Assembly (NCBI RefSeq): GCF_002007115.1
Contig: NZ_MVAD01000001.1
Location: 1,798,001 to 1,862,000 of the forward strand
Direction: 5' to 3'
DNA: 64,000 nucleotides
Origin: Massilia sp. KIM
GTDB lineage: Bacteria; Pseudomonadota; Gammaproteobacteria; Burkholderiales; Burkholderiaceae_D
The position numbers were made by a program, and so were the translations under genes. The notes under the pieces were generated by a model that did not search any database, was not told the DNA's origin, and saw only the letters and a list, made by a program, of their open reading frames with translations. Below, piece by piece: positions 39,084 to 46,919 of the stretch (its first letter is position 1; the number at the start of each line of letters is the position of its first letter).

Positions 39084-39494
39084 ATAATAGTTCGTGGTGG
39101 TCGCCGGAGTCGCGATCACGCTCGCCAGCAGGCGGGTGGAGCCGTCGGCCGGGGCGGTGGCGCCCTCGGCGCCGGCGCCTGGTGCGCGCGTCGATTCCAG
39201 GGGGTGGCTGGCGTAGCCGCTCAGTTCGAAGCTGTGCGCGGCCTGGGCAGCGCCCTGGTCCGCCGCAGCTGGCGTGGCGGTGGCGTCAAGGGCCTGGGCC
39301 GGTGTCGCTTGCGCCGTCGCGTCAGCTGCCTCGACCGTTGCGGCGGAAGCTGCGGTCGATGCGAGCTGGGCGGCGGTCTGGGATTGCTGGCCCATGTCGG
39401 TGTCGCCACCGCATGCGGTCAACAATACGGCAGCGCTGCAGCACAGCAGGGCATGGACGCGAAACTCCGAGGCAAAAGTGACGAGCTGTTTCAT
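38052..39494 (-). CDS. Right-handed beta-helix lipoprotein
   Basis: 480 residues with a lipoprotein signal (LLTACGGD; lipidated Cys at about 28), a long Ala/Thr/Gln-rich linker (about 35-130) and the same beta-helix as its neighbour from about 137. Residue +2 after Cys is Gly, compatible with outer-membrane sorting. So one paralogue is secreted and carries DUF4214, the other is membrane-anchored. Substrate unknown; polysaccharide binding or cleavage is the family expectation. Confidence 0.83.
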   Translation of the reverse strand: MKQLVTFASEFRVHALLCCSAAVLLTACGGDTDMGQQSQTAAQLASTAASAATVEAADATAQATPAQALDATATPAAADQGAAQAAHSFELSGYASHPLESTRAPGAGAEGATAPADGSTRLLASVIATPATTTNYYVSPTGSDTAAGTKAAPFKTLARAAKAATKAGTTVWVAPGTYAGGIKTTASGTAAARIYWVSTTKWGARIVPPASSSNNSAWDNRGHYVSIIGFDVDGSKLGSGTKWVHGIYTGGSYNQIKANHVHHLATTIPCNSAGGSAIGVDSYYKGVKGDVIGNTVHDIGPAGCTYVQGIYVSTSGTIMDNVVYRVGSAAIHLWHDATDVKIINNTVTSSVFGIIVGGGDYYFTSAGANNVHVHNNIVYDNTYGISEQGKTGSSNTYRNNLIFQNKTYNISLRNGLKAVNTVASNPLFVGYSRTAATPNYKLTTSSPAIGRGVATYASAMDIEGKPRNATTGYDIGAYQH

Positions 39495-39712
39495 GTATGG
39501 GGTTTCCTCTAAAAAAGAATGTACCCCTTTGAGCGGCGGAAACTTCCCAAGTTCAACGTTTTTAAAGAAAAATTTTCTACGAGTATCAAAGAATCAAAAA
39601 CGATTTCCTGATGGAAATCAAACCTTCACATGATCCAGATCGTAAGTACTACGCAACTAAGTGGCGGGGCCGACGGTCATACCGGACTGCTATCTATCAC
39701 GAGGGATCTTCC

Positions 39713-40081
39713 ATGGGCGAGTACATGCAAATCCGGGGATTGTTGCGGGAAGGCGAGCACTATGCGGGCCTGATCCTGGGCAAGGAGGACCCCGACTACC
39801 ATCTGGTGCTGCTGCCGGGCGAGGCGGTGGACGTGAGCTGGCCCTCGGCCAGCGACTGGGCCGGCGAGCATGGCGGCGCGCTGCCCACGCGGCGCGAACT
39901 GGCTTTGCTGTTCGCTAACCTGCGCGAAGACTTCGACCGCAACTGGTACTGGTCCAGCGAGCCGCACGAAACGCGGGCCCAGCTGGTCTGGGGACAAAAC
40001 TTCGCCAGCGGCATCCAGACCATCTATGGACGGCCCTACCGCGGGCATGCGCGCGCGGTCAGGCGGATACCGATAGGCTGA
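39713..40081 (+). CDS. DUF1566-like protein
   Basis: 122 residues from an ATG with GAGGG 8 bases upstream (an in-frame ATG at 39611 lacks this). The C-terminal half has the DUF1566 pattern: LPTRRELALLFANL, WYWSSEPHE, VWGQNFASG, RGHARAVRRI. The module is common in phage tail-fibre and C-type-lectin-like surface proteins, but here it is short and has no signal peptide. Function unknown; could be a phage remnant. Confidence 0.75.
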   Translation: MGEYMQIRGLLREGEHYAGLILGKEDPDYHLVLLPGEAVDVSWPSASDWAGEHGGALPTRRELALLFANLREDFDRNWYWSSEPHETRAQLVWGQNFASGIQTIYGRPYRGHARAVRRIPIG

Positions 40082-40101
40082 GAGGCGCCGGCGCCGCGCG
40101 C

Positions 40102-41553
40102 TCAGCGCTCCGGCACCACGGCGCGGCCGATCGGCTGCTCCAGATTGGCCAGGAACCAGGCGGTCGCGGTCATCACCGCCACGTGGCGGCGCAAGTGGTC
40201 CGGGTCCACCTTGTCCAGGGTGTCGGCTGGGGTGTGGTGATAGTCGAAATAGCTCGAGGTATCGATCAGCGGAGCGAAGCTCGGCACGCCGGCGCGTTCC
40301 AGGCCCGACAGGTCGCCCGTCTGCAGGGCGTCCTGGCGCTGGATCACGCCCGCGCCGAGCGGTTGCAGCGCGGCCTGCAGCGGCGTGAACAGCTTCATGG
40401 CCTGCGGCCCCACGCTGGTGCGCATCCCGAAGGGGCGGCCGGCGCCGTTGTCGCTTTCGATCGCCCCGAAGTGCTTCTCGACATTGCCCTGCTCGGCCGC
40501 GAGGTAGCCGCGCGCGCCACGGGTGCCGTTCTCTTCGTTCATCCAGGCGATCATGCGGATGGTGCGGCGCGGACGGTAGTCGAGGCGCTTGAGGGTTTCC
40601 AGCACCGCCATCGCGCTCGCCACGCCGACCGCGTCGTCATGGGCGCCGGTGGCCAGGTCCCAGGAGTCCAGGTGGCCCGAGACGATCACGATCTCGTCCG
40701 CCTTGTCGGTGCCCGGCAGGTCGGCGATGACGTTGTAGCTGTCGGCGTCCGGCAAGGTGCGCGGAGTCAGCACCAGGCGCATGCTCAGCGGGCCGCGCCT
40801 GGCCAGGCGCGCCATCAGCATCGCGTCCTCGGCGCTCACCGCCGCGGCCGGGATGCGTGCGCCATCGGCCAGGCCCGAGGAGCCGGTGTGCGGCAGCCGG
40901 TAGGCGGCGCCGCCGACCGAGCGCACCAGCGCCGCCACCGCGCCCAGCTCGGCCGCCAGGCGCGGACCGTCGCGGCGGTAGGCCGAACCCTGGCCGTAGG
41001 CCGAGCCGGCCAGGCCGCGTTCGGCCATGTGCTGGTCGAAGGGCACGTCGAACAGGACGATCTTGCCCTTGACCTCGCTCGCGCGGGCCTTCAGCTCGTC
41101 GAAGTGCTTGAGCACCAGCACGGGCGCAACGAGGCCGGTGTCGGGCGTGGCGCCGGAGCCGCCCAGGGCGGTCAGCACCACCCGCTGGGTGATGCCTTCG
41201 GGGCGGCCGGCGTAGTCCACCAGTTCGCCGGTCTCGACACCCCGCACCCAGTGCGGCACCTTGACCGGCTGCAGGCTCACTTTCGCGCCCAGCTTGCGCA
41301 TCGCTTCCGCCACCTGGGTCACCGCGGCGGCCGCGCCGCGCGAGCCCGACAGGCGCGGGCCGATCAGGTCGGTCATGTCGGCCGTGCGTTCCCAGGCGTA
41401 GTCGCTCTGCATCGCCGCATCGCGGATCCGCGCCAGCGCGGCCGGGTCGTTGCCGGGGCTGGCGGCCAGCACGCCGGCACTGGTCAAGCTGGCGGCGAGG
41501 AAGCTCAGGACAGGGAGAGGCGCGAAGCGGCGATCCGGGGTGCGGCGGTCCAT
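40102..41553 (-). CDS. M28-family exported aminopeptidase
   Basis: 483 residues from the ATG giving MDRRTPDRRFAPLP with a signal peptide ending about residue 30. A PA-type insert (about 130-250) and the di-zinc M28 core: GHLDSWD, HDDAVGVASAM, MNEENGTRGARGY, ESDNG, and YFDYHHTPADTLDKV supplying ligands. Cleaves N-terminal residues from peptides in the periplasm or outside. The open frame extends upstream but the coding part begins here. Confidence 0.9.
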   Translation of the reverse strand: MDRRTPDRRFAPLPVLSFLAASLTSAGVLAASPGNDPAALARIRDAAMQSDYAWERTADMTDLIGPRLSGSRGAAAAVTQVAEAMRKLGAKVSLQPVKVPHWVRGVETGELVDYAGRPEGITQRVVLTALGGSGATPDTGLVAPVLVLKHFDELKARASEVKGKIVLFDVPFDQHMAERGLAGSAYGQGSAYRRDGPRLAAELGAVAALVRSVGGAAYRLPHTGSSGLADGARIPAAAVSAEDAMLMARLARRGPLSMRLVLTPRTLPDADSYNVIADLPGTDKADEIVIVSGHLDSWDLATGAHDDAVGVASAMAVLETLKRLDYRPRRTIRMIAWMNEENGTRGARGYLAAEQGNVEKHFGAIESDNGAGRPFGMRTSVGPQAMKLFTPLQAALQPLGAGVIQRQDALQTGDLSGLERAGVPSFAPLIDTSSYFDYHHTPADTLDKVDPDHLRRHVAVMTATAWFLANLEQPIGRAVVPER

Positions 41554-41627
41554 GCGTGGTTCCTGGGTAAGTTCAAGGGATTCCCACGATAGCGCATCCG
41601 GCAAGTTTTTGCTGTATTGACAATCCC

Positions 41628-42764
41628 TCAGGCCGGGACCAGGCGCAGCAGGGTGATTTCGGAGGGCGCGCCGAAGCGCTTCGGCGGTCCCCAATAGCCG
41701 GTGCCGCGGCTGGTATACACCCACATTTCGCGCACCCGCTTGAGGCCGGCGACGAAAGGCTGCTGCAGTGGCACGAACAGGTTCCAGGGGAAGAACTGGC
41801 CGCCGTGGGTGTGGCCCGACAATTGCAGGTGGTAGCCGGCCTCGGCGGCGGCCTGGGCGCTGCGCGGCTGGTGGGCCAGCAGCACGCGCACGGCGACGTC
41901 GGGCGGCGCGCCGGCGGCGGCCGCGCGCGGATCGCTCCGGTGCGCCGGGTTGAACAGATGGGCGGTGTAATCGGCCACGCCGGCGATCATCAGCTGCGCC
42001 TGGCCGCGCCGGCGCAACACGTGCTGGTTCAGCAGCACGGTCAGGCCCAGGCGCTTGAGCTCGGCGATCCATTCCTCGGCGCCGGAATAGTATTCATGGT
42101 TGCCGGTGACGAAGAACACCCCGTCGCGCGCCGCCAGCCGCGCCAGCGGCTGGGTATGCGGCGCCAGCCGGTGCACGCTGCCGTCGACCAGGTCGCCGGT
42201 GATCGCGATCGCGTCCGCGCCCAGGGTATTGACCTTGTTGACGATGGCGTTGAGGAAAGGCCGCTTGATGGTCGGCCCCACGTGGATGTCCGAGATCTGG
42301 GCGATCGCATAGCCGTGCAGCTCGGCGGGCAGGTTGGCGATCGGCACCTCGACCTTGACCACCCGCGCGACCCGGCGCGCATTGACCAGGCCGATCAGGC
42401 TCACCGCCAGCGCCACCAGGGGCACGGCCGCCGCGCTGGCGCGCAGCGCCGCCGGGCCCACCACCCCGAAGGGCATCAGGACCAGCAGGACCAGGTCGCG
42501 CAGCAGGGTCGTGACCAGCAGCGAGGAAAAAAATCCCATCGCCAACAGGCCGGCCCAGGACAGGAGTTCGGACCAGCGGCGCCGGCGCAGCGAGGCCGAC
42601 ATCAGGCCGACCGGCACCAGCACGGTCAGGAGGGCCAGGCCCAAGATGGCCAGGGTGGTGCCCGGCGTCCCCAGCGCCAGGTCCGGCAGCACGCGCATGC
42701 CGATATATACCTGAAGCAAGACCAGGAGGGAGAGCAGGATCAGGAAGCTGGGGCTGGGTCGCAT
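41628..42764 (-). CDS. Membrane metallophosphoesterase
   Basis: 378 residues: about four N-terminal membrane helices (to residue 135), then a calcineurin-like phosphoesterase with all metal motifs: SDIHVG, GDLVDG, GNHEYY, LAHQPR and GHTHGGQ. It resembles YkuE/YaeI-type enzymes, some of which hydrolyse UDP-diacylglucosamine or phospholipids. Substrate not assigned. Divergent from the glycine-zipper gene. Confidence 0.88.
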   Translation of the reverse strand: MRPSPSFLILLSLLVLLQVYIGMRVLPDLALGTPGTTLAILGLALLTVLVPVGLMSASLRRRRWSELLSWAGLLAMGFFSSLLVTTLLRDLVLLVLMPFGVVGPAALRASAAAVPLVALAVSLIGLVNARRVARVVKVEVPIANLPAELHGYAIAQISDIHVGPTIKRPFLNAIVNKVNTLGADAIAITGDLVDGSVHRLAPHTQPLARLAARDGVFFVTGNHEYYSGAEEWIAELKRLGLTVLLNQHVLRRRGQAQLMIAGVADYTAHLFNPAHRSDPRAAAAGAPPDVAVRVLLAHQPRSAQAAAEAGYHLQLSGHTHGGQFFPWNLFVPLQQPFVAGLKRVREMWVYTSRGTGYWGPPKRFGAPSEITLLRLVPA

Positions 42765-42975
42765 GGGAGTGGCAATGGCAATCTGTTACGGCGAAGAGTC
42801 TCCTAGATGGGGCGGCTGCGCCGATCCGCAAGACGGCCGCCCGGCTGTTACAAAGGAGCCGGGTTTGTAAAAATCTGTATTAACGGATGGCACGTTTGCA
42901 GCGCGGGCCTATAGTGTGTCCATGCCCGGCGTTGCAGCGATCATCCGATCTCCGCTGGGGCAAGAGGACAATGCC

Positions 42976-43500
42976 ATGTTGACATCGAAAACCTTTGGTG
43001 CGGTACTGCTGGCGGCGGCTGCCGCCTCGCCTGCGGCAATGGCCGGTGACCGCGGAGTGAACACCGCCGTCGGCGCCGTGCTCGGCGCCGCAATCGGCCA
43101 CAGCGCCGGCGGCACCGAGGGCGCGGTGGTGGGCGGCGTGCTCGGCGCCGCCGTGGGCAATGCCATCAGCACCCGCGACGACCGTCGCTACCATGACAAC
43201 CGCGCCTATTACGACAACCGCGGCTACTACTACCAGCAGCCGCGCCCGGTGTACGTGCAGCCGCGCCCGGTCTACGTCCAGCCGCGACCGGTGTACGTGG
43301 AGCCGCGTCCGGTCTACGTCCAGCCGCGCCCGGTCTATGTCGAATCGCGTCCGGTCTACGTGCACCCGGGCCGCGGCCATGGTCACGGACATGGCCATGG
43401 CCGCTGGGACCGCGATGATCGCCGCGACCACGGCGACCGCTGGGACCGCGGCGATCGCTGGGACCGCGGCGACCGGGGCGACCGCTACTACGGCCGCTGA
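42976..43500 (+). CDS. Glycine-zipper periplasmic protein with RPVYV repeats
   Basis: 174 residues from an ATG with GAGGA about 8 bases upstream. Signal peptide (to about residue 23, AMA), a glycine-zipper segment AVGAVLGAAIGHSAGGTEGA, then six copies of a 7-residue unit RPVYVQP and a low-complexity His/Gly/Asp/Arg tail (GHGHGHGHG, DRGDRWDRG). Glycine zippers are often found in envelope proteins; the Arg/Tyr repeats may bind DNA, polymers or metal. Repeat length could vary by slippage. Confidence 0.8.
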   Translation: MLTSKTFGAVLLAAAAASPAAMAGDRGVNTAVGAVLGAAIGHSAGGTEGAVVGGVLGAAVGNAISTRDDRRYHDNRAYYDNRGYYYQQPRPVYVQPRPVYVQPRPVYVEPRPVYVQPRPVYVESRPVYVHPGRGHGHGHGHGRWDRDDRRDHGDRWDRGDRWDRGDRGDRYYGR

Positions 43501-43520
43501 TCCGCCAGGAACTGCCGCGC

Positions 43521-43580
43521 GAGGGCCGGTACCGGGATCGGGACACGCATGACGCGGTCCCGGTCCCGGTACCGGCCCTC
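43521..43580. repeat. 60-base near-perfect palindrome upstream of the kinase gene
   Basis: A 17-bp outer stem (GAGGGCCGGTACCGGGA with its complement), a G-T wobble, a 6-bp CGGGAC/GTCCCG stem and a CGC/GCG tip. No U-tract follows on the plus strand. It ends 62 bases before the kinase ATG and 20 bases after the glycine-zipper stop, so it may be a strong transcript-end hairpin or a regulatory cruciform. Confidence 0.75.
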
Positions 43581-43642
43581 GCCGCTTTCCGCTTCCCCCC
43601 GCTTCGCTCCCGCAAGGGCGCAGGGCGCCATCGGGGGACAGC

Positions 43643-44620
43643 ATGGTCGAAGCAGGGAACATCCTTACGCTCGCGGGCGGCCGCTACCGGCTGAGCGGGA
43701 GCGCGCCGCTGGCGGGTTCCGCCTACGGCCTGGTATGGCGCGCCGAGGCCCTGGAGCGCGGCGAGGCGGTCGCGATCAAGCTGGTCAACCATGAACAGAT
43801 GGCGCGCGCCCCGCAGGCCTTGCGCGCGCGCTGGATCGAAAGCGCACGCACCGAGATCGCCTTCCTGCGCACGCTCGCCCCCTGGGACGGCCGCCACATC
43901 GTGCGCCTGCTCGACAGCGGCGAACACGAGGACCTGCCCGCGATGGCGCTCGAACTGCTGGACGGCGACCTGGCCGCCTACCTGAAGGCGGAGCAGGCGG
44001 CCGGGCGCCAGATCGCGCCCGCCCAGGCCCTGGACTGGATCGCCCAGGTCAACCAGGCCCTGGCCAAGGTCCACGCGGCCGGCTGGCGCTACCTCGACCT
44101 CAAGCCCGCCAATCTGCTGATCGACCGGCGCACCCTGCAACTGCGGCTGGCCGACTTCGGCACCAACCGGCGTCTCGACGACCTCGCCGCCCACTCCTAC
44201 GCCGGCACCGCCAACTGGCAGGCCCCGGAACAGTTCTTCCCCGACGCGTCCGGATACCGGACCGGCGCCAGCGCCGATTATTTCGCCCTCGGCGCCCTGC
44301 TCTACTACCTGGTCAGCGGCCGCCTGCTGCGCTACGGCGCCGCCTGCGGGGAAGCCTACCGCCTGCACGGCCGCGACGCCGCCGGCCTGCTGGACGCGGC
44401 CGGCGCGCGCCCCGCCATCCTGGAGCAGGATGAGGCCGCGCTGTTCGCGCGCCAGGCCGGGGCCGCCGCCGCGCCCGCGCTGCGCCTGCTGCGCGCCCTG
44501 CTGGCCCCGCAGCCGGCGGCGCGCCCGCGCCACGCGCTCGACATCAGCCGCCTTCTCATGGAGGCCGGCGCGGCGCTGCGCGCCCAAGCGCCCCATCCGG
44601 CGCTGCGGAGCGCGGCATGA
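43643..44620 (+). CDS. Soluble serine/threonine protein kinase (Hanks type)
   Basis: 325 residues. Lys46 in VAIKLV, Glu71 in the C helix, catalytic YLDLKPANLL (Asp152, Lys154, Asn157; the HRD His-Arg are Tyr-Leu, so a non-RD kinase), DFG as DFGTNRR at 171-173 and APEQFF of the activation segment. No transmembrane helix or PASTA repeat, so cytoplasmic. A GGGGGA ribosome site precedes the ATG. Overlaps the SEDS gene by ATGA and leads a four-gene operon; a PP2C phosphatase and two FHA-type proteins nearby are the expected antagonist and readers. Confidence 0.9.
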   Translation: MVEAGNILTLAGGRYRLSGSAPLAGSAYGLVWRAEALERGEAVAIKLVNHEQMARAPQALRARWIESARTEIAFLRTLAPWDGRHIVRLLDSGEHEDLPAMALELLDGDLAAYLKAEQAAGRQIAPAQALDWIAQVNQALAKVHAAGWRYLDLKPANLLIDRRTLQLRLADFGTNRRLDDLAAHSYAGTANWQAPEQFFPDASGYRTGASADYFALGALLYYLVSGRLLRYGAACGEAYRLHGRDAAGLLDAAGARPAILEQDEAALFARQAGAAAAPALRLLRALLAPQPAARPRHALDISRLLMEAGAALRAQAPHPALRSAA

Positions 44621-46917
44621 GCGCCCTGCTGCTGCGCATCGGCCCCGCCTGGGCCATGTTCGCCCTGCTGTGCGGGCTCCAGCTGTTCACCCTGCTGCGC
44701 GCGCCCCAGGCCTGGCTGCCCGAAGAGATCACGCTGCGCCTGCGCCCCGGCCAGGCGCTCGAACTGGGCGCGGCGACGCTGGGCGCGCCGCGCGCCGCCG
44801 AGAGGCAGCTGGCGCTGGCGCGCGACGCCGAGGGGCGCTGGTGGCTGCGCAACCTGGCGCCGGCCCAGCCGCTGGTGCTGCTGGACGGCGAAGTGCGCCG
44901 GCGCAGCGGCGAACTGCCCTTGAGCGCCGGCCAGCGCCTGCATCTCGGCGCCGCGCTGCTGCATGTCGCGGCCAGCAGCCCGGGGCGGGTGCAGCTCGGC
45001 GACGGCCGCCACACCTGGCGCTACGACGGCGCGACCCTGCTGCGCGACGGCGCGCCCCAGCCGGCCTGCCCGGAGACGCCGCTGGCGGCGCGCCTGGGCG
45101 CCTGGTGGAACCGGCTCGCGCCGCACGCCCTGACCCTGGCCCGCCCGCTGGTCCTGGGCGGCAATCTCCACTGCGGCAACCGCATCGCGATCCCCGCGCT
45201 CGAGTCCGGCAATGCCCTGGTCACGCGCGCCGCCGACGGGGTCCTGAGCCTGGCGGTGCGCGGCGTGCAGCCGGTCCTGGCGGCGCGCGCGTCCGGATGG
45301 GAAGACCTGGCCCTGCGCGCGCTGCCGCTGGCCGGCGCCGACGCCTTCGCGCTCGGCCGCACCCGTTTCGACCTGCGCGCCGAGGGCGACACGCTGCGCC
45401 TGGCGCCGCGCGGCCAGGTGAGCCTCTATGCGGCGCCCACGAACCACCTGCCGCCGGAACTCGCCTGGCGCTGGCGCCAGCGCGCGCACTGGAGCTTGCC
45501 CCCGGCGCCGACGCTGGCCTGGGCCGGCGCGCTCGCGGTCCTGCTGGCCGGCCTGCTGGCCGCCAGGGCGGACCGGCAGCGGCGCTGGCGCGTGGCGGCC
45601 GCCGGCCTGCTGGCCGCCGCCGCGCTGCTGGTGCTGCTCACCCAGCGCACGGTGGGCGCGCCGGGTGCAGGCATCTCCCTGCTGCTGGCCTGGGGCGCGC
45701 TCGCCCTGCTGCTGGCCTGGGCCCGCCGTCCCCGGCTGCTGGCCACCAGCGCGGTGGCCCTGCTCGGGGCCGGCCTGCTGGTGCAGCTCGACATGGGCCT
45801 GGGCGCGCAGGACAGCGCCTGGCTGCGCCACTTCCAGAACAGCGCCGCCCTGCTGGCCCTGGGCCTGCCGGCCAGCCTGCTGGCCTTGTCCGGCGTGGCG
45901 CGCGGCGCGCTCGCGCGCCAGCTCGCCGAGCGGGTGCTGCTGGCGCTGGCCGGCCTGGCCCTCTTCCTGCTGCTGCTCCAGGTCTGGTTCGGCGGCGAGA
46001 CCGGCGTGTTCGAGATCCAGCCGGTGGAGTTCGCCAAGCTGGCGCTTGCGGCGCTCAGCGCCCACTGCCTGGCGCTGGCCGCCGCCCGCCTCGATGCGCC
46101 GCCCGGAACCGTCGCGCGCGACTGGCGCTTCTGGCTGCGCATGGCGGCACCGGCGCTGCTGTTCACGGGCCTGCTGGCGGCGGCCCTGGTGCGGGTGGAC
46201 GATTATTCCCCGCTGGTACTGCTGCTGGTCTGGGCCGGCACCATGAGCCTGGCCTGGTGCTGGGCCACCGGCCGGCGTGCCGCCGCCGGCCTGCTGGCGG
46301 GCGCGGCCTGCGTCCTGCTGGCCGGCAGCGCGGCCTTGCAGGGCTCGGGCAATGCGCTGGGCGGCATGGAGTTCTACGCCGAGCGCTTCCAGGTGTGGCA
46401 GGATCCCGGCCGCCACCCGCACACCGGCCAGCAGGTGCTCCTGGGCGCGCGCGCGCTCGGCCAGGGCGGCTGGCTGGGCGCCGACGGCCTGCTCGGGCTC
46501 GCGGCCCTGGGCCGGTCCGCCGGCGAGGCGCTCGCCATTCCGGCGGTGCAGGACGATTTCGCCCCGTCCTGGCTGCTGCACCGCCACGGCCTGGCCGGCG
46601 GCCTGGCGCTGTGGAGCGTGCAGGCCCTGTTCCTGGCCGCCCTGCTGGGCGCGGCGGCGCAAGCCTGGCGCGCCGCGCTGGCGGCCGGCGACTACCGGCG
46701 CGCCTGGCTCGGGCGCTTCCAGTGCTTCGCCCTGTGCGGCGGCGCCGCCTTCGTCATGGGCCACCTGCTGCTGTCCTGGGGCACCAACCTCGCCATGTTC
46801 CCGGTGATGGGGCAGCCGATGAGCTTCCTGTCCTCGGGCGGCTCGCACCTGCTGTTTTTCATCTGCCCCCTGCTAGGTTTCGCCATGGCGACCCTTCACC
46901 AACACGAGGAGATGTGA
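44617..46917 (+). CDS. SEDS (RodA/FtsW/SpoVE) protein with two N-terminal FHA-like domains
   Basis: 766 residues. Membrane helix 8-28, then two beta-rich FHA-like regions (about 38-118, ending LSAGQRLHLGAALLHV; and about 173-255, LVLGGNLHCGNRIAIP), then about ten helices. SEDS marks: IQPVEFAKLALAAL (about 467), QQVLLGARALGQGG (605), IPAVQDDF with Asp647 matching the catalytic Asp of LP..tDF, and FPVMGQPMSFLSSGGSH (728). The usual EE-x-G is replaced by HRHG. SEDS proteins polymerise peptidoglycan glycans with a class B PBP. The FHA-like parts lack clear phosphothreonine residues. Such a fusion is unusual. Confidence 0.85.
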   Translation: MSALLLRIGPAWAMFALLCGLQLFTLLRAPQAWLPEEITLRLRPGQALELGAATLGAPRAAERQLALARDAEGRWWLRNLAPAQPLVLLDGEVRRRSGELPLSAGQRLHLGAALLHVAASSPGRVQLGDGRHTWRYDGATLLRDGAPQPACPETPLAARLGAWWNRLAPHALTLARPLVLGGNLHCGNRIAIPALESGNALVTRAADGVLSLAVRGVQPVLAARASGWEDLALRALPLAGADAFALGRTRFDLRAEGDTLRLAPRGQVSLYAAPTNHLPPELAWRWRQRAHWSLPPAPTLAWAGALAVLLAGLLAARADRQRRWRVAAAGLLAAAALLVLLTQRTVGAPGAGISLLLAWGALALLLAWARRPRLLATSAVALLGAGLLVQLDMGLGAQDSAWLRHFQNSAALLALGLPASLLALSGVARGALARQLAERVLLALAGLALFLLLLQVWFGGETGVFEIQPVEFAKLALAALSAHCLALAAARLDAPPGTVARDWRFWLRMAAPALLFTGLLAAALVRVDDYSPLVLLLVWAGTMSLAWCWATGRRAAAGLLAGAACVLLAGSAALQGSGNALGGMEFYAERFQVWQDPGRHPHTGQQVLLGARALGQGGWLGADGLLGLAALGRSAGEALAIPAVQDDFAPSWLLHRHGLAGGLALWSVQALFLAALLGAAAQAWRAALAAGDYRRAWLGRFQCFALCGGAAFVMGHLLLSWGTNLAMFPVMGQPMSFLSSGGSHLLFFICPLLGFAMATLHQHEEM

Positions 46918-46919
46918 TC

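Noticed and set aside
42889..42900. Sigma-54 promoter (TGGCAC..TTGC) before the glycine-zipper gene
   Set aside because: The spacing between the GG and GC elements is 7 bases rather than 10.
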